From Limanda limanda (Eukaryota > Chordata > Actinopteri > Pleuronectiformes > Pleuronectidae), in contig NC_083641.1 in the NCBI RefSeq assembly GCF_963576545.1, forward strand, positions 19,789,023 through 19,853,022: DNA of 64,000 nt, given 5' to 3'. Both the position numbers and the translations under genes were made by a program. Under the pieces are notes generated by a model. The model searched no databases. It was not told the DNA's origin and was given only the letters and a program-made list of their open reading frames with translations. The first letter of the stretch is position 1. Each line of letters starts with the position of its first letter. This document shows positions 1 to 11,310 of this stretch, piece by piece.

Positions 1-72
1 TGTCCCTCTCCCTCCGTCTCTCCCTCGCTCCCTCTCTCCCCCTCTCCCCCTCTTTTCCTTCCTCTCAATCAG
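1..72 (+). other. mbnl1: 3' end of last mbnl1 intron, polypyrimidine tract and splice acceptor
   Basis: Nearly every base from 1 to 66 is C or T, followed by a short linker and the acceptor AG at 71-72. The sequence after the AG continues directly into the conserved MBNL1 C-terminal peptide, which fixes the intron/exon boundary. The pyrimidine tract is unusually long for an acceptor; tracts like this can bind PTB/U2AF-type factors, but that is inference. The branch point and the rest of the intron lie outside the window. Confidence 0.85.
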
Positions 73-129
73 ATTCCAATAATATCTGCCGAGCATCTGA
101 CTAGTCACAAGTATGTGACCCAGATGTAG
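73..129 (+). CDS. mbnl1: MBNL1 (muscleblind-like splicing regulator 1), last coding exon
   Basis: Only the last exon is present. It encodes IPIISAEHLTSHKYVTQM followed by TAG at 127-129. As I recall the vertebrate protein, this 18-residue C-terminus is the same in human MBNL1, so the gene call rests on a short but very characteristic match. MBNL1 is a zinc-finger RNA-binding protein that recognises YGCY-type motifs and regulates alternative splicing, polyadenylation and RNA localisation. The CCCH zinc fingers are encoded by upstream exons outside the window. The exon starts just after the acceptor AG at 71-72, and its first base begins the isoleucine codon, so the intron is phase 0. The exon continues as a long 3' UTR. 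The next genes on the same strand are p2ry1 and rap2b, in the order expected for this locus in vertebrates, which supports the call. Confidence 0.93.
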   Translation: MPIISAEHLTSHKYVTQM

Positions 130-312
130 GAGTCTCAATCAGAACAGTATGTATCATATCACTCGCCAACATCTCACACAAACCACATTTGGACCAATGA
201 ATTCTGTTACATTCCCCCGTGACGTAAATGGGTTGCAACACAACAACATGTATTTTAGCAATTTTAGTAAAATCTTCGCTGCTATCCTGCTTGTTCAAGA
301 GATGCAGAAACT

Positions 313-412
313 AAAGGAGTAGTTTGACAGTTTGGGAAATCTGAGTTGCTCTCTGTAGGTTAAATACGAAGCTACAGACAATAGCTGGTTGACTTTGCCA
401 AGACTGGCAAAC
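313..412 (+). repeat. Fragment of a common teleost interspersed repeat
   Basis: The stretch has the phrase 'aaaggagtagtttgacag', then 'tttgggaaat', then 'gaagctacag', then 'agctggtt', in the order of a repeat I recognise from many fish genomes. A second, shorter copy with the same opening is at 5545-5640. It lies inside the mbnl1 3' UTR, so it would be transcribed. The family name is not asserted. Confidence 0.55.
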
Positions 413-510
413 TAAAAGAAAAGAAAAATGTCATGTTTTATGTTTCTGTTTAATCCACAAAAGTCTCAAGCTATAAAAACAACTTGATTTGGACTCAGAG
501 ACTGCAAAAC

Positions 511-760
511 TCCGCCAAGGCCAAACAGTCCCATGATGAAACCACATTAAAATTAACTAGATCCAGATGTTAATTTGGATCTGCACCTGGTTTGACACTC
601 ATCAAGATACTTTAATTATTCTGGCAAAATGTTGAAAAATGCTATCTCGCAATGTTTTAACACTGTCATAAACAAAGTTATAAGGATTTGTCCCCACTCA
701 CCACAATTTATGACTCATACTGCATCCTCCCATCAAGTTTAATGGTAATTTCATGAGTCA
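511..760 (-). repeat. Interspersed repeat of the 'CCTTGGCGGAGGT' family, antisense copy in mbnl1 3' UTR
   Basis: Read on the minus strand it contains 'acattgcgagatagc', 'atttttcaacattttgcc', 'tcttgatgagtgtcaaacc', 'ggtgcagatccaaat' and 'ggccttggcggag' in order. These are the landmarks of a widespread teleost non-autonomous repeat seen five more times in this window: 21310-21525, 23880-24220, 41628-42085, 56549-56660 and 58040-58240. Confidence 0.6.
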
Positions 761-1354
761 TTGTTGCGTAATTGTACTAACTAACAACAAACAAGTATAG
801 ACGAAAACACGACCTCCTCTGCAAAGGTAGTAAGATTTAACCTCACAGCAACTGCAAGAAATCAGGAATAGCAAATGTGCATATTTCTCAGAATGTAAAA
901 CGATTTCCTTTGAGCAAGATTCATTTGTTTCCTGTTTGCTGAGTGTCACTTGGCCACTGTGGATGTTTTGTGGTTGTGTGCACAACTCGCTACTTCCTTA
1001 CAAAGAAGAGGTTTAGTTTCATGTTCATGTTTGAAAAACGGCAAAAATAAATAGGAAGTTTAAAAAACGCTCAGGTAAGTAAATTAGATTGTCCTCAATT
1101 TATTTATATGAAAAATTATGCGAATTGATAAACAAACGTTACATCATTATTATGTGACATTAACTTCAACTCGGCTCAGTATTCCACAAATCTACAGTGG
1201 GAGCTTTGGATTTAATTCCTTCTACACAAGATTTTTGTGGCCTCGGTGCAACCACCAATCACTCACACTGTTCATAACTGAATGAACACACACACACTCT
1301 CTCACACACACACACACACACGTTGGAGGGGGATACAGATGTCTGTGGTGCTTC

Positions 1355-1438
1355 TGGTTTCACCTCTTCAGCTGCAGTCACATCAGTTAGGAAAAGATTG
1401 TGGTTATTGATGTGACTGCAGCAGCAGAGTTCAAACCA
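1355..1438 (+). ncRNA. Strong imperfect hairpin in mbnl1 3' UTR (pre-miRNA-like candidate)
   Basis: Bases 1355-1385 pair with 1408-1438 without gaps: 27 of 31 positions are Watson-Crick, including a perfect 15-bp core (1371-1385 with 1408-1422). The terminal loop is 22 nt. Length and shape resemble a pre-miRNA, but a palindromic MITE remnant or a structural 3' UTR element would look the same. I do not recognise a known miRNA seed. Function is inference only. Confidence 0.4.
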
Positions 1439-2900
1439 CATGTGTTTGACTTGCCTAAACCATCATGGTAATTTGACAAAACCATGACATTTTTCTAACG
1501 TTAATCATATCATAGCATGTAATATATTTTGTCAGTACAGATGAATAAAATACATCGTAATTTGGGCTTTTTGCAGAATGTCCAGGATTTATGTTTCTGT
1601 CTGTCTCTTGTTGAAGCTTTGCTGTGAAACTGTGATGTCAAACAGGGTCAGATTTCAAGACAATTACAAACTCAACCAAACTCTCTGTTGCGAACCGTCC
1701 TTGTGATTTACTTGTATCGTCTCCCCAGATGGAACGGGAGCGTGCTGGCGTGGATTCCGAGATGAGCAGTCACCCTTCATGCCTGCAACATCAAGCGAAG
1801 AGGAACCAGAACCCGGCCTGGTTTGGAATAAATCTGCATGTTAACATAGGAGACACAGTTTTGTCAGGATCGTTTTTCTTGTGTATTTCATGCACACTAT
1901 TACACGACAACAACAGAACAGAACATAATTTGCATTACAGACTGCCTTTCGCTCTGTCGAGGCCACTTACCTTTATTCACCGGACACACTTTGAATGTGA
2001 AAATGAGGTAAACGCGTGGAGCAGTCGAGAGGAAAAACAATCGACTGTTGTATCGGTACGTCCATTGAACAAGAATCATTACTTATGGTGTTTGTTTAGC
2101 TCATCGATTGTTGGTCTTTGACTCAAACGTGTTCATTTGTTTACACAGAGGTGCACCTTGTATTTCAGTTCAAAGAAAACTAATGATCTTACTGAATCAC
2201 ATATGCATGCACGCTGATTTTTCGTTACGATTTTGTTCTGTTACAAAAACCAATGATAAGGGAAATTACATGAGTGCACTCAGAGGCGAAATAGCAACTG
2301 AATGTGTGTGAGGTGTCTTTCAAACCTTTGTAGCCTACCTTTCTGTCTTTTAAGCACATGTCTATAAACCTTGCAGGCGTCCCTGTGAAGTGCCACACAT
2401 CCCCAAAACACGCAAAATGGTATTCAAGCAGTGTTGCAAAGTATCAAACTCAACGATTCCCTTTAAATCCGTCTCTAGTTTCTCTCACGGGGCAACATGT
2501 AGCGTCCGGCGCCGTGACCTGTCAGTACCTGGGATTCCATACACACCCGCTTCTGATTAGATTCCCCCAGATTGTCTGCTTTACTAAAATCTACGGAATA
2601 GGTTTTTTTGATTTTCTATTCTTCGCTGTTTAGGTCAGTTGTGTTCGTTGAGTCTATGGAGTCGTATGCGAGGTCTCGTCCTGACTGGGAGACCAAAGAC
2701 TCCCCCATTAGCGATGATGGCGCTACAACGGATAGCTTTGAAACAACATGGCGATCAGTCGGTATCCAAACTGCTGTGAGACACACTACTCTAATCTACG
2801 GTGCAACAGGCGATGGATATGGGATTTGCATGACCTGATTTGTGTTCATTTGTATGGTTATGCATATTTTAAAGGCAGGTTGTAAAGGTACAGGTTAGTG

Positions 2901-2908
2901 TGTGTGAA

Positions 2909-2942
<34 letters not shown>

Positions 2943-2943
2943 G
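2901..2943. repeat. (TG)n/(TA)n microsatellite
   Basis: Imperfect TG repeats followed by a short TA run, inside the predicted mbnl1 3' UTR. Confidence 0.9.
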
Positions 2944-4166
2944 TCATATTTATGAATATTTGTTAAAAACTTCTACCTGAGAGCTGTTTCCAGATAGTCA
3001 GCCAAAGTTTTTTGTGTCCCTGTTGTTAGATGTTGTGGGTAGAGTTTAGAGGGGCTGACTTTTAAAAAAAACGCGCAGGGGACTCATAAGCGAGTCCGCA
3101 GAAGGGTCGGGTGTTTAGAGTAGATCTCTAGAAGAGTTTTCTTTCTGTTGTCGTTGTGTTCTGGGTGTTCTTCAGGCATATTTAATCGGTGGATAGTACA
3201 GGGAAAGTGGCAAGAATAAAAACGATTGTATTACTCATCCAAAGCCTTAGAATGTACCATCGGGTCAGCACAATGCAACATGCCATTTTGACTCATCCAG
3301 TTGCCTAATCCATGCCATATTAACACACACACACAGAGCACTATGTAATTGTCACTTTTTTTCGTTAGTGTTTTCTTAACCTTACTGTAGGTTTTTCTCC
3401 TTTAGACAAGGAGTGTTTCACTTTATTTTGTTGGGATGACATGTCGATCTTAGTTCTAATTTTCAGTTTGGCTTATAATATTTATCTTTCTTATAATGAA
3501 AATAAGGTTTTAAAACAAAAAAGAGTGTGTTTTTGTGTGTTCCTCATGCACAGTTTCCTGAAATTCCATGTAATGTTAATTTGAGTATGATTATGATTGT
3601 AAACTCAATATTTTCTACGTTATGCATATTGTTGAACTGTATGCATATTGTTCATTTCTCTAGTCTTTTTTTTGTCCTTTGAACAAAGATGTTTTATATG
3701 AGTATCTAACGGTGATGAAATAATAGAACAGAGAGGCAGAGTTGTCACTGTGGCAACTGTCGCCGATAACCGAGTAATATTTTAATGATTGTAAGGTTTG
3801 TAAGTAGTCAAATAATAAGATAAAAAAAAGACTATTATAAAAAATCTAGTTCCTAGATGTTTAGAGTAAAGATGTTATTTTCTACTGTATCCATTTCAAA
3901 TAGTAAACTATTGTTTATTTTTACTCTCCCTGGAAATTGGGCCATGTTGGAAAACAAGCTGCATATTTGATCACTTTTTCAGGGGCGTCGTTGCCGGCGG
4001 GATCAGGTGAAGCGAGTCCGCGCTCGTCTCCTCCTCAGCCAACTGCAAACAACGAGGGCGGGGTCGGGGAAATCTCGAGGCGATAAAGGCGATAAAAGGT
4101 TGACTTTTTTGCACTTCTGTACATAGTCAAAAAAGAGAGAATCATGTATATTGAGATCTTATTTTG

Positions 4167-4181
4167 AATAAAAAAAATAAA
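4167..4181 (+). terminator. mbnl1: Candidate proximal poly(A) signals of mbnl1
   Basis: Two AATAAA hexamers (4167-4172 and 4176-4181) follow an AT-rich, conserved-looking UTR stretch. They could define a shorter mbnl1 3' UTR isoform. Usage cannot be determined from sequence alone. Confidence 0.45.
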
Positions 4182-5444
4182 AGAAGTCTATAACGACAAA
4201 GGATTTTGCTAGGATAACGAAAAAAAAAATATCTTATGAAAGGCTGAACAAAATTGCTTGCATCAAAAAGGGCACCGAGTTCTCACGCTCCGAACCCGTT
4301 TCAGAAAAAAAGGCCAAGTGTTGCTCTTCTTTTTTGTCAGCAGCTTGTAGTTTGCCAGGTAACCTTCCGGAGGAGGCGTCCACTGCCCTCCAGCGCGAGG
4401 GCCTGACTGGGTTTGTCTGGTCCCCGAACCTGCCTGTGTGGACAGGTCTGTGTGTCATGGCCGCGCCCTCCCAGGCCCAACCAATCACAACATGTCCTGT
4501 CTCTTTACTTTACACAGAGAGGAATGCATGATCAAGGAAAAATACATATACCGTTTTAGAAGTAAAAAAAAACGACTCATGACACAGTAATATTGAATAA
4601 GAAAGATGTATTTACAGTATACAATATTCTATCAATGTAATGGAATAAAATATATATTAAAAAAAATACAAAAATAGAGTAGTGGTTTATTTAGAGAAAA
4701 GAAAAAAAAAGATTCCTGAGAATATACTCGCTCAAGTTTCACCACTTGGAGAGTTCAAACACATGCAACACAAACACCATAGTTCTAAGTATGTTCTTTC
4801 TGTTCATGTAAGCTGTGCTTCTAGTAGATGAAACTGACCAAACAGGAATGTGGTTCAACATCAGCCAGAATTTAATAAAAGAGTGTATTTTCAGACGGGA
4901 AATACTTCATAGCAGTTTGGTCATAAAGTCGTCGGTTAGAAATGTCGTCCTGATCATCTCTCGTCATCTCTCATCTTCTACAAGCACGCATGCTTACGTT
5001 TACGATATAGTGTAAAACTGAACCTTTTGATTTTTTTCTTTGTTTGTTGTTTGTTTTCTCTGCTTGTAGTGCCGATATGATGTATTCTGTCCTCTGCCGC
5101 GGTTTGTTTCTGCTTGTTTTACTGTCCCAGGCCCCGTGAAAGGATGCGTCAGGTCCGAGGTGCCGCTCGCCCGCTGTAGAAAGAGAGAAACCCACTGATT
5201 GTCACAGTCTAAAGCCATAAAAATACAATCTCATCAGAATGAAACGTGTGTGAAGAGAGCAGATGTGTGACAGAGGTGGAGAGCGGCACCTTCTGAGGTT
5301 TTATCCACTACGTGTAAGAACTGAAGTCATGAATGTAATTAACAGAACCTGCCGTGTGCCAACTTTGATAGATGAGAGGAGAAGAAGGTTCCTGGCACAT
5401 TGTTTCACGAGGCCTGTATTGCTATCTTGATTCTTGCTGTAATG

Positions 5445-5450
5445 AATAAA
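5445..5450 (+). terminator. mbnl1: Candidate distal poly(A) signal of mbnl1
   Basis: An AATAAA hexamer followed by A-rich sequence and a second near-signal at about 5460. It is the last signal before dispersed repeats start, so I take it as the likely end of the long mbnl1 transcript. Confidence 0.45.
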
Positions 5451-5544
5451 AAAAATGAAATAAAAAACTACAAATTAACTGAAATGAAGTTTGGTTATTG
5501 AATCTACTGAAATGATCCATAACCAAAGGTTAGTTTGTGTAATT

Positions 5545-5640
5545 AAAGGAATAGTTTAACATTTTGGGGAAATACACTTACAAATTATTAACTAGTAGAG
5601 AAATAAGCCCGGTGTTACTCTCTGTGTTATTACATATTCT
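5545..5640 (+). repeat. Second copy of the 'ggaatagtttaacattttggg' teleost repeat
   Basis: It opens with 'aaaggaatagtttaacat' and 'tttggggaaatacactta' and carries 'ataagcccggtgttactc', resembling the copy at 313-412. It is truncated after about 95 bases. Confidence 0.5.
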
Positions 5641-5724
5641 CAGGTGTTGCAATAGGTTATTGATAAAATAATGTGTAATGTTGTGGTAAAAGTTTGACTT
5701 TGCAATTATGTGGACATAAACTCA

Positions 5725-6055
5725 ATGCATGTGGTGGAGGAAGTATTCTAACATTTTACTTAAGTAAAAATCAAATAAATAGACAGACAAATAACTTAAA
5801 GTAAGTACTTGCACTTTATATATTATATATTGGTAGTGTGTCCCCCTCTTGATTACTTAAAAATAATATATAAAGACAATGTGAACGTGTAAGGCTGTGC
5901 GTTGTAAAAATGTGGTGGAGTAAAAAGTACAGCTATTTGCTGATATATGTTGTGGGGGGTAAAAGTGAAAAGTACCTGAAAGTAAATTTACTCAATTAAA
6001 GTACAGAGACATAAAAAAAAGTACTGTAACAAAGTAAATTGAATTAGTTACACCC
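5725..6055 (+). mobile_element. Degenerate hAT-like MITE ('acttaagtaaaagtact' family)
   Basis: It begins 'gtggtggaggaagtattc' and 'acttaagtaaaaatc', then has 'gtggtggagtaaaaagtac', 'aaagtacctgaaagtaaa' and a decayed end near 'tagttacaccctac'. This order matches a very common teleost MITE that ends in inverted forms of 'gtggtgga'. The right terminus is degraded and no target duplication is clear. A small piece of the same element is at 30955-31010. Confidence 0.6.
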
Positions 6056-8989
6056 TACAAATATTTCAATGAATGAATGTTCAAATTATATGTATAAAAT
6101 GTATGCATATTTTGGTACATGGCTTTGATATGCCAATATATTATTTTTGTGAATTGTGAAGTCGAGGTCCATGAAAACTAATTAAACCAAAAGATAATCT
6201 GAGAACCACAGTAAATGATTAGTTCAATACATCACAGTCATTTTCACTATAACCATTTTGAAGCCATTAAGCAGCTACATTGAAAATTGAATAAATATTA
6301 GAGGTCAAAGGTGGAAAACTCTAATTAATGCACATTATTTCAAATTCAGCGCACATCTCCTCACAGTCCGTTAGCCGTCCATGTGTGATGGGAAAAAGTG
6401 TCAGTGGGAAAAAAACAAACACAGCAGCTCGGACTCAGCCAATCAGCTGCAGGGGATACAAGCTCTTGTGCCCATTAAACAACAAGAAGAAGAGAAGAGG
6501 GCGGATGGCGGACAGGCGGACGTGGGAACGAGAGACATTAGCCCACGATGCCACATATATATTTTTAGAGTTTCCAGTGCACCCTGTGAATCCACGTCGA
6601 GCCTGGTGTTCATTAAAACCACATTTCAGAAATTTCTACGCATGACGTGTCAATTTGTCCTCCTCACTGAAGCTTCTAATTAGCAGCAAAGATTTTAATT
6701 GAGATAGAAGTATGTGCATCAGCTCTTTGGGAAACGAGCTTCAAAACGGTGAGGGGGATTAATTCACCTAATATTTGAGTCAAGGTCCATATCGGCGTTT
6801 CTAGCTTGATAAATAATAATGAACTATCCAATGTTCACATCCTTTCCCACATGTGGTTTACAGATGTTTTTAGTAAATGTGGCGGGAGAGAGCCTGGGGG
6901 GTGCAGGTCAACAGCTTCCTGCATGTGAAGATCCATGTTTAGCCAAAATGGTTGAAAACACCGTTATATGCATCTTTAAACTTTGATGCCCAGTCACAAG
7001 AAGGTAAATGAAAACCATGCTGCTTGATGAAGGATGTGATGCACAATGCTGCCACCAGATAGCACCAGCAACATCTGTTTGCCAGTGGCTTACAGTTCAC
7101 TGCAGTACACTGGTGGTTATGAAGGTAGGTATATAGTTGTCTGAGGTATGTAGAGTTTTGTGAATAGGCTGAGATGATGCCTCCGGGTGTTTTTGTATTC
7201 TTTTGATCGTTCTACTCAAATCGATGGAATAACGGCGACAGGTTGTTGGGGGGACAGGAGACGGACAGATGGTTGGATGAACAGACCAGTGCATGGAATT
7301 CAATCTCAGAATATTTGGATGTTGTTTTGCAGCCGGAGTTGTTGTGTGTGAGCGAGGCAGCGTAAACAGGAAGCCGCAGGCCATTTCCCCTCGTTCGTAG
7401 TTTCCTCGCTTCAAATTATCTGCCTGAAAAAAATAATTCCCAAACCTGGACTCCCAGATAGCTGAGAGTGTTTCTTATTTCTACTCTCTTGCAGATCTTG
7501 TACAAGCACTTTGGTTCTCTCCCCACCTTCCCTCATGCATTTCCCTCCACTTCTTCTTCTGTGTCTCTCTCTCTCCCTCCCAGCTTTTGTCCTTCCTCCC
7601 CTCCCTCCATCTTGCCGTCCACGGGCGTTAGTAGCCGTCTGTGTCGTGTGGCGACTTAATGAAGCAGTGCTGATTCAATAATGGCAGCTTCTGTCACCCC
7701 CCTCTCACAAAGTAGGATGTACGACCTCGTGTCTGCAACGTGTCCTGAATCTCACTTACCGCTGCCCCCTAAGTTTTTTAATTAGCCTCTCCGTAAAAGC
7801 AACACGGAACAGCCGCATGCGTATAAGTGAGCATGTGGATGGTCTGGTTGTGTGTATAAAAACATTGCATCCTTCAAACCGAGGGAAAAACAAGGGGGAA
7901 AAAACACTGAGCACTCGGGCGCAAGAGCCCACGAACACACAATTAATTTCAGTCGTTTAATGAATTAGCTCCGAGCTGAGGAAAATAGGGGGAAATGCAA
8001 TAAAAAATTCAAACGCATTTTATTTGTGCACTACTGATACAGACCAAACAGTGTTGAATTAAGGGCTCAGATAAGCTGTTTAATTTAATGCTTTTTTTTT
8101 TTTTTATTGACCCTGTGCTCAGACCTCATTATGGAGGCAATAATGAGAAACAGAGGGAGGGAGAAGAGGAGAGAGTCAAACAGATTGAAAGAAAGAAGAG
8201 AAAAAACAACACGGGGGAAGCTGAGATGTAGACGGAGGAGAGGAGCGGGCGACGGTGGCAGAAGAGAGTCTTTAAATCACTGAGGACTGAGAGTGAAAGA
8301 ACGATGATGTGTTTGCTTTGAGGTCAGAGAGAAACGACGGATGAGGGAAAACGTGCAAACAAAAAGGGGAACACAGGTAATTGTGTTTAGCACAGGGTTG
8401 ATACACGATGTTCAAAAAGACACTTTCACTTTAAAAGAATCGTTTTGTTGTTTCCATGCACCGAGCTCTCCACCTTAACTTTAAAGCCCCTTCTGCTGCG
8501 CCTCCCTCTCTCTGTTATCTGTCTGCTGAGTCACCACTTGACTTTCACTGAGTGCCGCTTGGAGCGCGGCTCAAACATCCAATTTTCTCTGGGAGTGTGC
8601 GTGTGTGTGTGTCTGTGTTTGTGTGTCTATGTGTTTTACAGTAAGTGTGTTGGTGTGTGTATCTGTTTACAGTAAGTGTCTGGGAGTGCTTTCCTGTGCC
8701 GATGGAAAAAGGGAGTGGGAGAGTCGCAGCAGGTTGCACTAATCACATCTACTCTTTTAAGAGGAAAGGCATCGATCCGACCTGTGGAGGTACATCTCGG
8801 AATTCAACACACCGTCTGCCGAGCTGACAACAGCAGGCCTGTAGCTATACACACTGTTTGTGATATTTAGAAAATCGGATAAACTCTGGTGTGGTGGTAA
8901 CATCCTCATGGTGAACTAGAGATCTACTTTAAAACACTATTCATTTTCTTGGCTATGGGGCTTTCACAGGAGGTGCAGGCAAGTCAAAT
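6056..8989. other. Intergenic, no gene recognised; possible conserved non-coding DNA at 7930-8110
   Basis: No ORF here resembles a known protein. 7555-7625 is C/T-rich low complexity. 7930-8110 is AT-rich with several TAAT/ATTA homeodomain-type cores and little repeat character, so it could be a regulatory element; this is inference. A weak CTCF-like match (one mismatch in the core) lies at 7052-7066. Confidence 0.5.
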
Positions 8990-9140
8990 AACAGTCCTTA
9001 GCTGCTTTCACACATGCAATGAACTCCAGACATTTTCAGGACGCAAATTTGCCTCGGAAGTTTACGTAACCTTTTCTGCCAGCCCCCGAGGAAAATAACT
9101 CGAACTGAGACTCTGAGGAACTCTCGAAATTGTGAGCTAA
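8990..9140 (+). repeat. Interspersed repeat (MITE-like), copy 1
   Basis: It shares 'agctgctttc', a following 'ccagacattttc' or 'ctggacattttc', 'tttctgccagcccc' and 'gaggaaaat' with the stretch at 11125-11310 in the same order and orientation. The family recurs at 32690-32895 on the other strand. Confidence 0.5.
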
Positions 9141-11124
9141 CAAATATGTCAGAGACGAAGATTTAGAAGGACGTGATTTAATATTTCTATCGCTGTGAAA
9201 TCAGCAAACTTGGACAGTCTCTTGCAAAGGCAAACTGAACCCAACTTTCCAGAGTTTATGTCTAAAACTGGCTAACTCAGGGTCACACAGTGGCTTCATC
9301 AAGTGGTCAGAACTCATAGAGGGAAACCTTGTTTTTACAGTTTTTGTTGAATTATTAAAAACCCCAAAAACTGAAATCTTCCATTCAGTCTTCCTGGGTT
9401 AGTCTCGACAAGCTTCACACAAGAAAGGTCGGCTCTGTGGGGGTTTATGTTTGTCCACTGACGGACAGTGAGAGACTTGTTCTAAAACCACTTTGGGTCA
9501 CCGTCTCCCCAGTCTAAGGTTTTGTGCTTCCTGCTGCAGGTTATTCAAGGTCCTCTCTGTATTTGGCAGAAAACCATCCCCAAGTCCTGCTGGCACTACC
9601 ACGCTTCACCGTGGAGATGGTATGAGCGCGGTGATGAGCGGTGCCGTAGTGTGAACTGAAAATGTGCTCCTATTATCTTTAGTTTGATCATAATAGAAAT
9701 ATGGAGTTTAAAAGCTATTTCTATTCTCTACCTCCTACTTTTAATTGTCCTGATTGTCAGTTTTTAATGATAAAATCTCCACCGCTCTAGTATGTAACGT
9801 GTGAAGGTGCAGGAAACAGTTTGTTGAAGTCCTGTTGGGGATCGCCACGAAAAAATAAGACCCAGATTGAGTTTGTCTGTTACCGTTTTTTATCATGATT
9901 ACAGATAAGCTTTATTCCAGCACTGTGCTTGTGTCTTTAAGACTGAAGACATTTTAAAAGGACTTGTCTTTCCTGTTTAAATGGGAAATTTAATGATGCA
10001 GCAAATACTTGAGCGCCAACCTTCAAGCTACAGTCACAACTCCGCACCTCGACCAGACTCAGACAGAATTTGCTGCATTTTGCTGAATATTTGAGATCTT
10101 GGATAGCGGAGGGGGGGTTGAGAACAACTGGGATGGCATTTTTCTTACAGAATATGCCTCATACAAAGAGGGCACTGAGGGCACAGCTGTACCCGGAGAT
10201 GAACAGTCACTATTCACTCGGTGACAGGATGTCCCCTGGCGTTACATGTCGCGGACACAAAGGCGAGAGTAAAGGGAAGAGACGCGAGGTCAGGGAAGGT
10301 TGGAGCGTAACGTACTGTAAGATAGACCTTATTGTGGGTTTATTAGGCGGCGGTCTGCCTTTATGAGACTGCGGTGCTATTTGAGTACGGATGAAACAGC
10401 AGTTGGGGGAACTCGAGAGAAAACCGAGAGCCTGCGAAGCCTCAAAATGATCCCACTGTGATGCCAGAGCCCACAGGAAGAAAGACAGAGAGAGAGAGAG
10501 ACAGAGAGAGAGAGAAAAAAATGTGTTTCAACAGCTGGGGTGTGGGCTACACTGCATCTTTGTGACAGGACTCTGTGGACAGCTCGGAGGAAGAGGATTC
10601 ACATGAGTGAGGAGCCAAAATGGGTTCAAGTCAACTCCGTCACAGTGTCGCCCTGCAGCTCGTGAAGGTGGCGAGGGGGGGGCAGTATGCCGCTCGTGTA
10701 CTGGCAAGTGTGTGTTTCCTCAACAGCTCCCTCTCTCTCTCTCTCTCTCTCTCGCTTTCTTTTTCACTCTTTCACTTATCCGCACACTGACGCTATCACT
10801 GGATCGGCAAATTAGCTGCTGGCACCTACATCACTGGTGTTGTAATTAATTCTCGGTGATTTAGGAAGAGTGAGGAAAGGTCTATTGCTGAGAGAGGGAG
10901 TTTTGTGGATAGGGCCCGCAGCTCTCCCCTAATTCTCCTCACTATCTCATCTCATGTATTTTTATCTCAACTGTTATTTGATCTCATCTCAATCGCTTAA
11001 AATTAGTTTTTAAATCCATTGTTCCGGTGGTGGTTCTGCCTCTTTACTCAAAACCCCTCAAAAAGATAAACATTTTACAGATTTAACAATTAGATAAAAA
11101 ATAATTATTGCTTAAGTGAGTTTA
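9141..11124. other. Intergenic, no gene recognised
   Basis: Ordinary non-coding sequence. It includes a GA-rich tract at 10487-10516 and a CT repeat near 10731-10753. Nothing else was recognised. Confidence 0.5.
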
Positions 11125-11310
11125 GGCTTCAGCTGCTTTCGTACGTGTAATGAAGGCTGGACATTTTCCTGAGATTTTCCAGAGTCGGGCTGCATGTGAG
11201 AATGCAAATGTCCGAGCTTTTCCTGCCGACCCCTCGTAAAATGTCCAGAACATGTCAGAGTGAGCCCATGTGAGAAGAAAGCAGGAAAATGTCCAGACAA
11301 TTCAAAGTGA
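11125..11310 (+). repeat. Interspersed repeat (MITE-like), copy 2
   Basis: It has 'agctgctttcgtacgtg', 'ctggacattttcctgag', 'gtgagaatgcaaatgtccg', 'cttttcctgccgacccc' and 'gaaaatgtccagacaattc'. The phrase around 'gaatgcaaatgtc' is shared, in reverse orientation, with 32690-32895. Inverted motifs near both ends ('ctggacattttc' and 'gaaaatgtccag') suggest terminal inverted repeats. Confidence 0.55.

Larger units (their letters stand above)
130..5470 (+). other. mbnl1: mbnl1 3' UTR (probable extent)
   Basis: No coding sequence is recognisable after the MBNL1 stop, and vertebrate MBNL1 genes are known for multi-kilobase 3' UTRs. Candidate poly(A) signals lie at 4167-4181 (two overlapping AATAAA), 4644-4649 and 5445-5450. 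Low-repeat, AT-rich stretches around 3900-4190 and 5240-5450 look like conserved UTR. Two teleost repeats (about 313-412 and 511-760), a (TG)n tract near 2900 and a strong hairpin (1355-1438) are embedded. The distal end is inferred from the last AATAAA before clearly repetitive DNA begins near 5545. Short ORFs in this span show no recognisable protein similarity. Confidence 0.6.

Noticed and set aside
1729..2121. 130-codon ORF after a 'ccccag' acceptor-like sequence in the mbnl1 3' UTR
   Set aside because: No similarity to MBNL1 or any domain. The MBNL1 frame has already ended at 127-129, and a coding exon downstream of the stop is not expected.
5030..5075. Acceptor-like pyrimidine tract and TAG near the end of the mbnl1 3' UTR
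   Set aside because: No convincing donor or coding exon accompanies it; probably ordinary UTR sequence.
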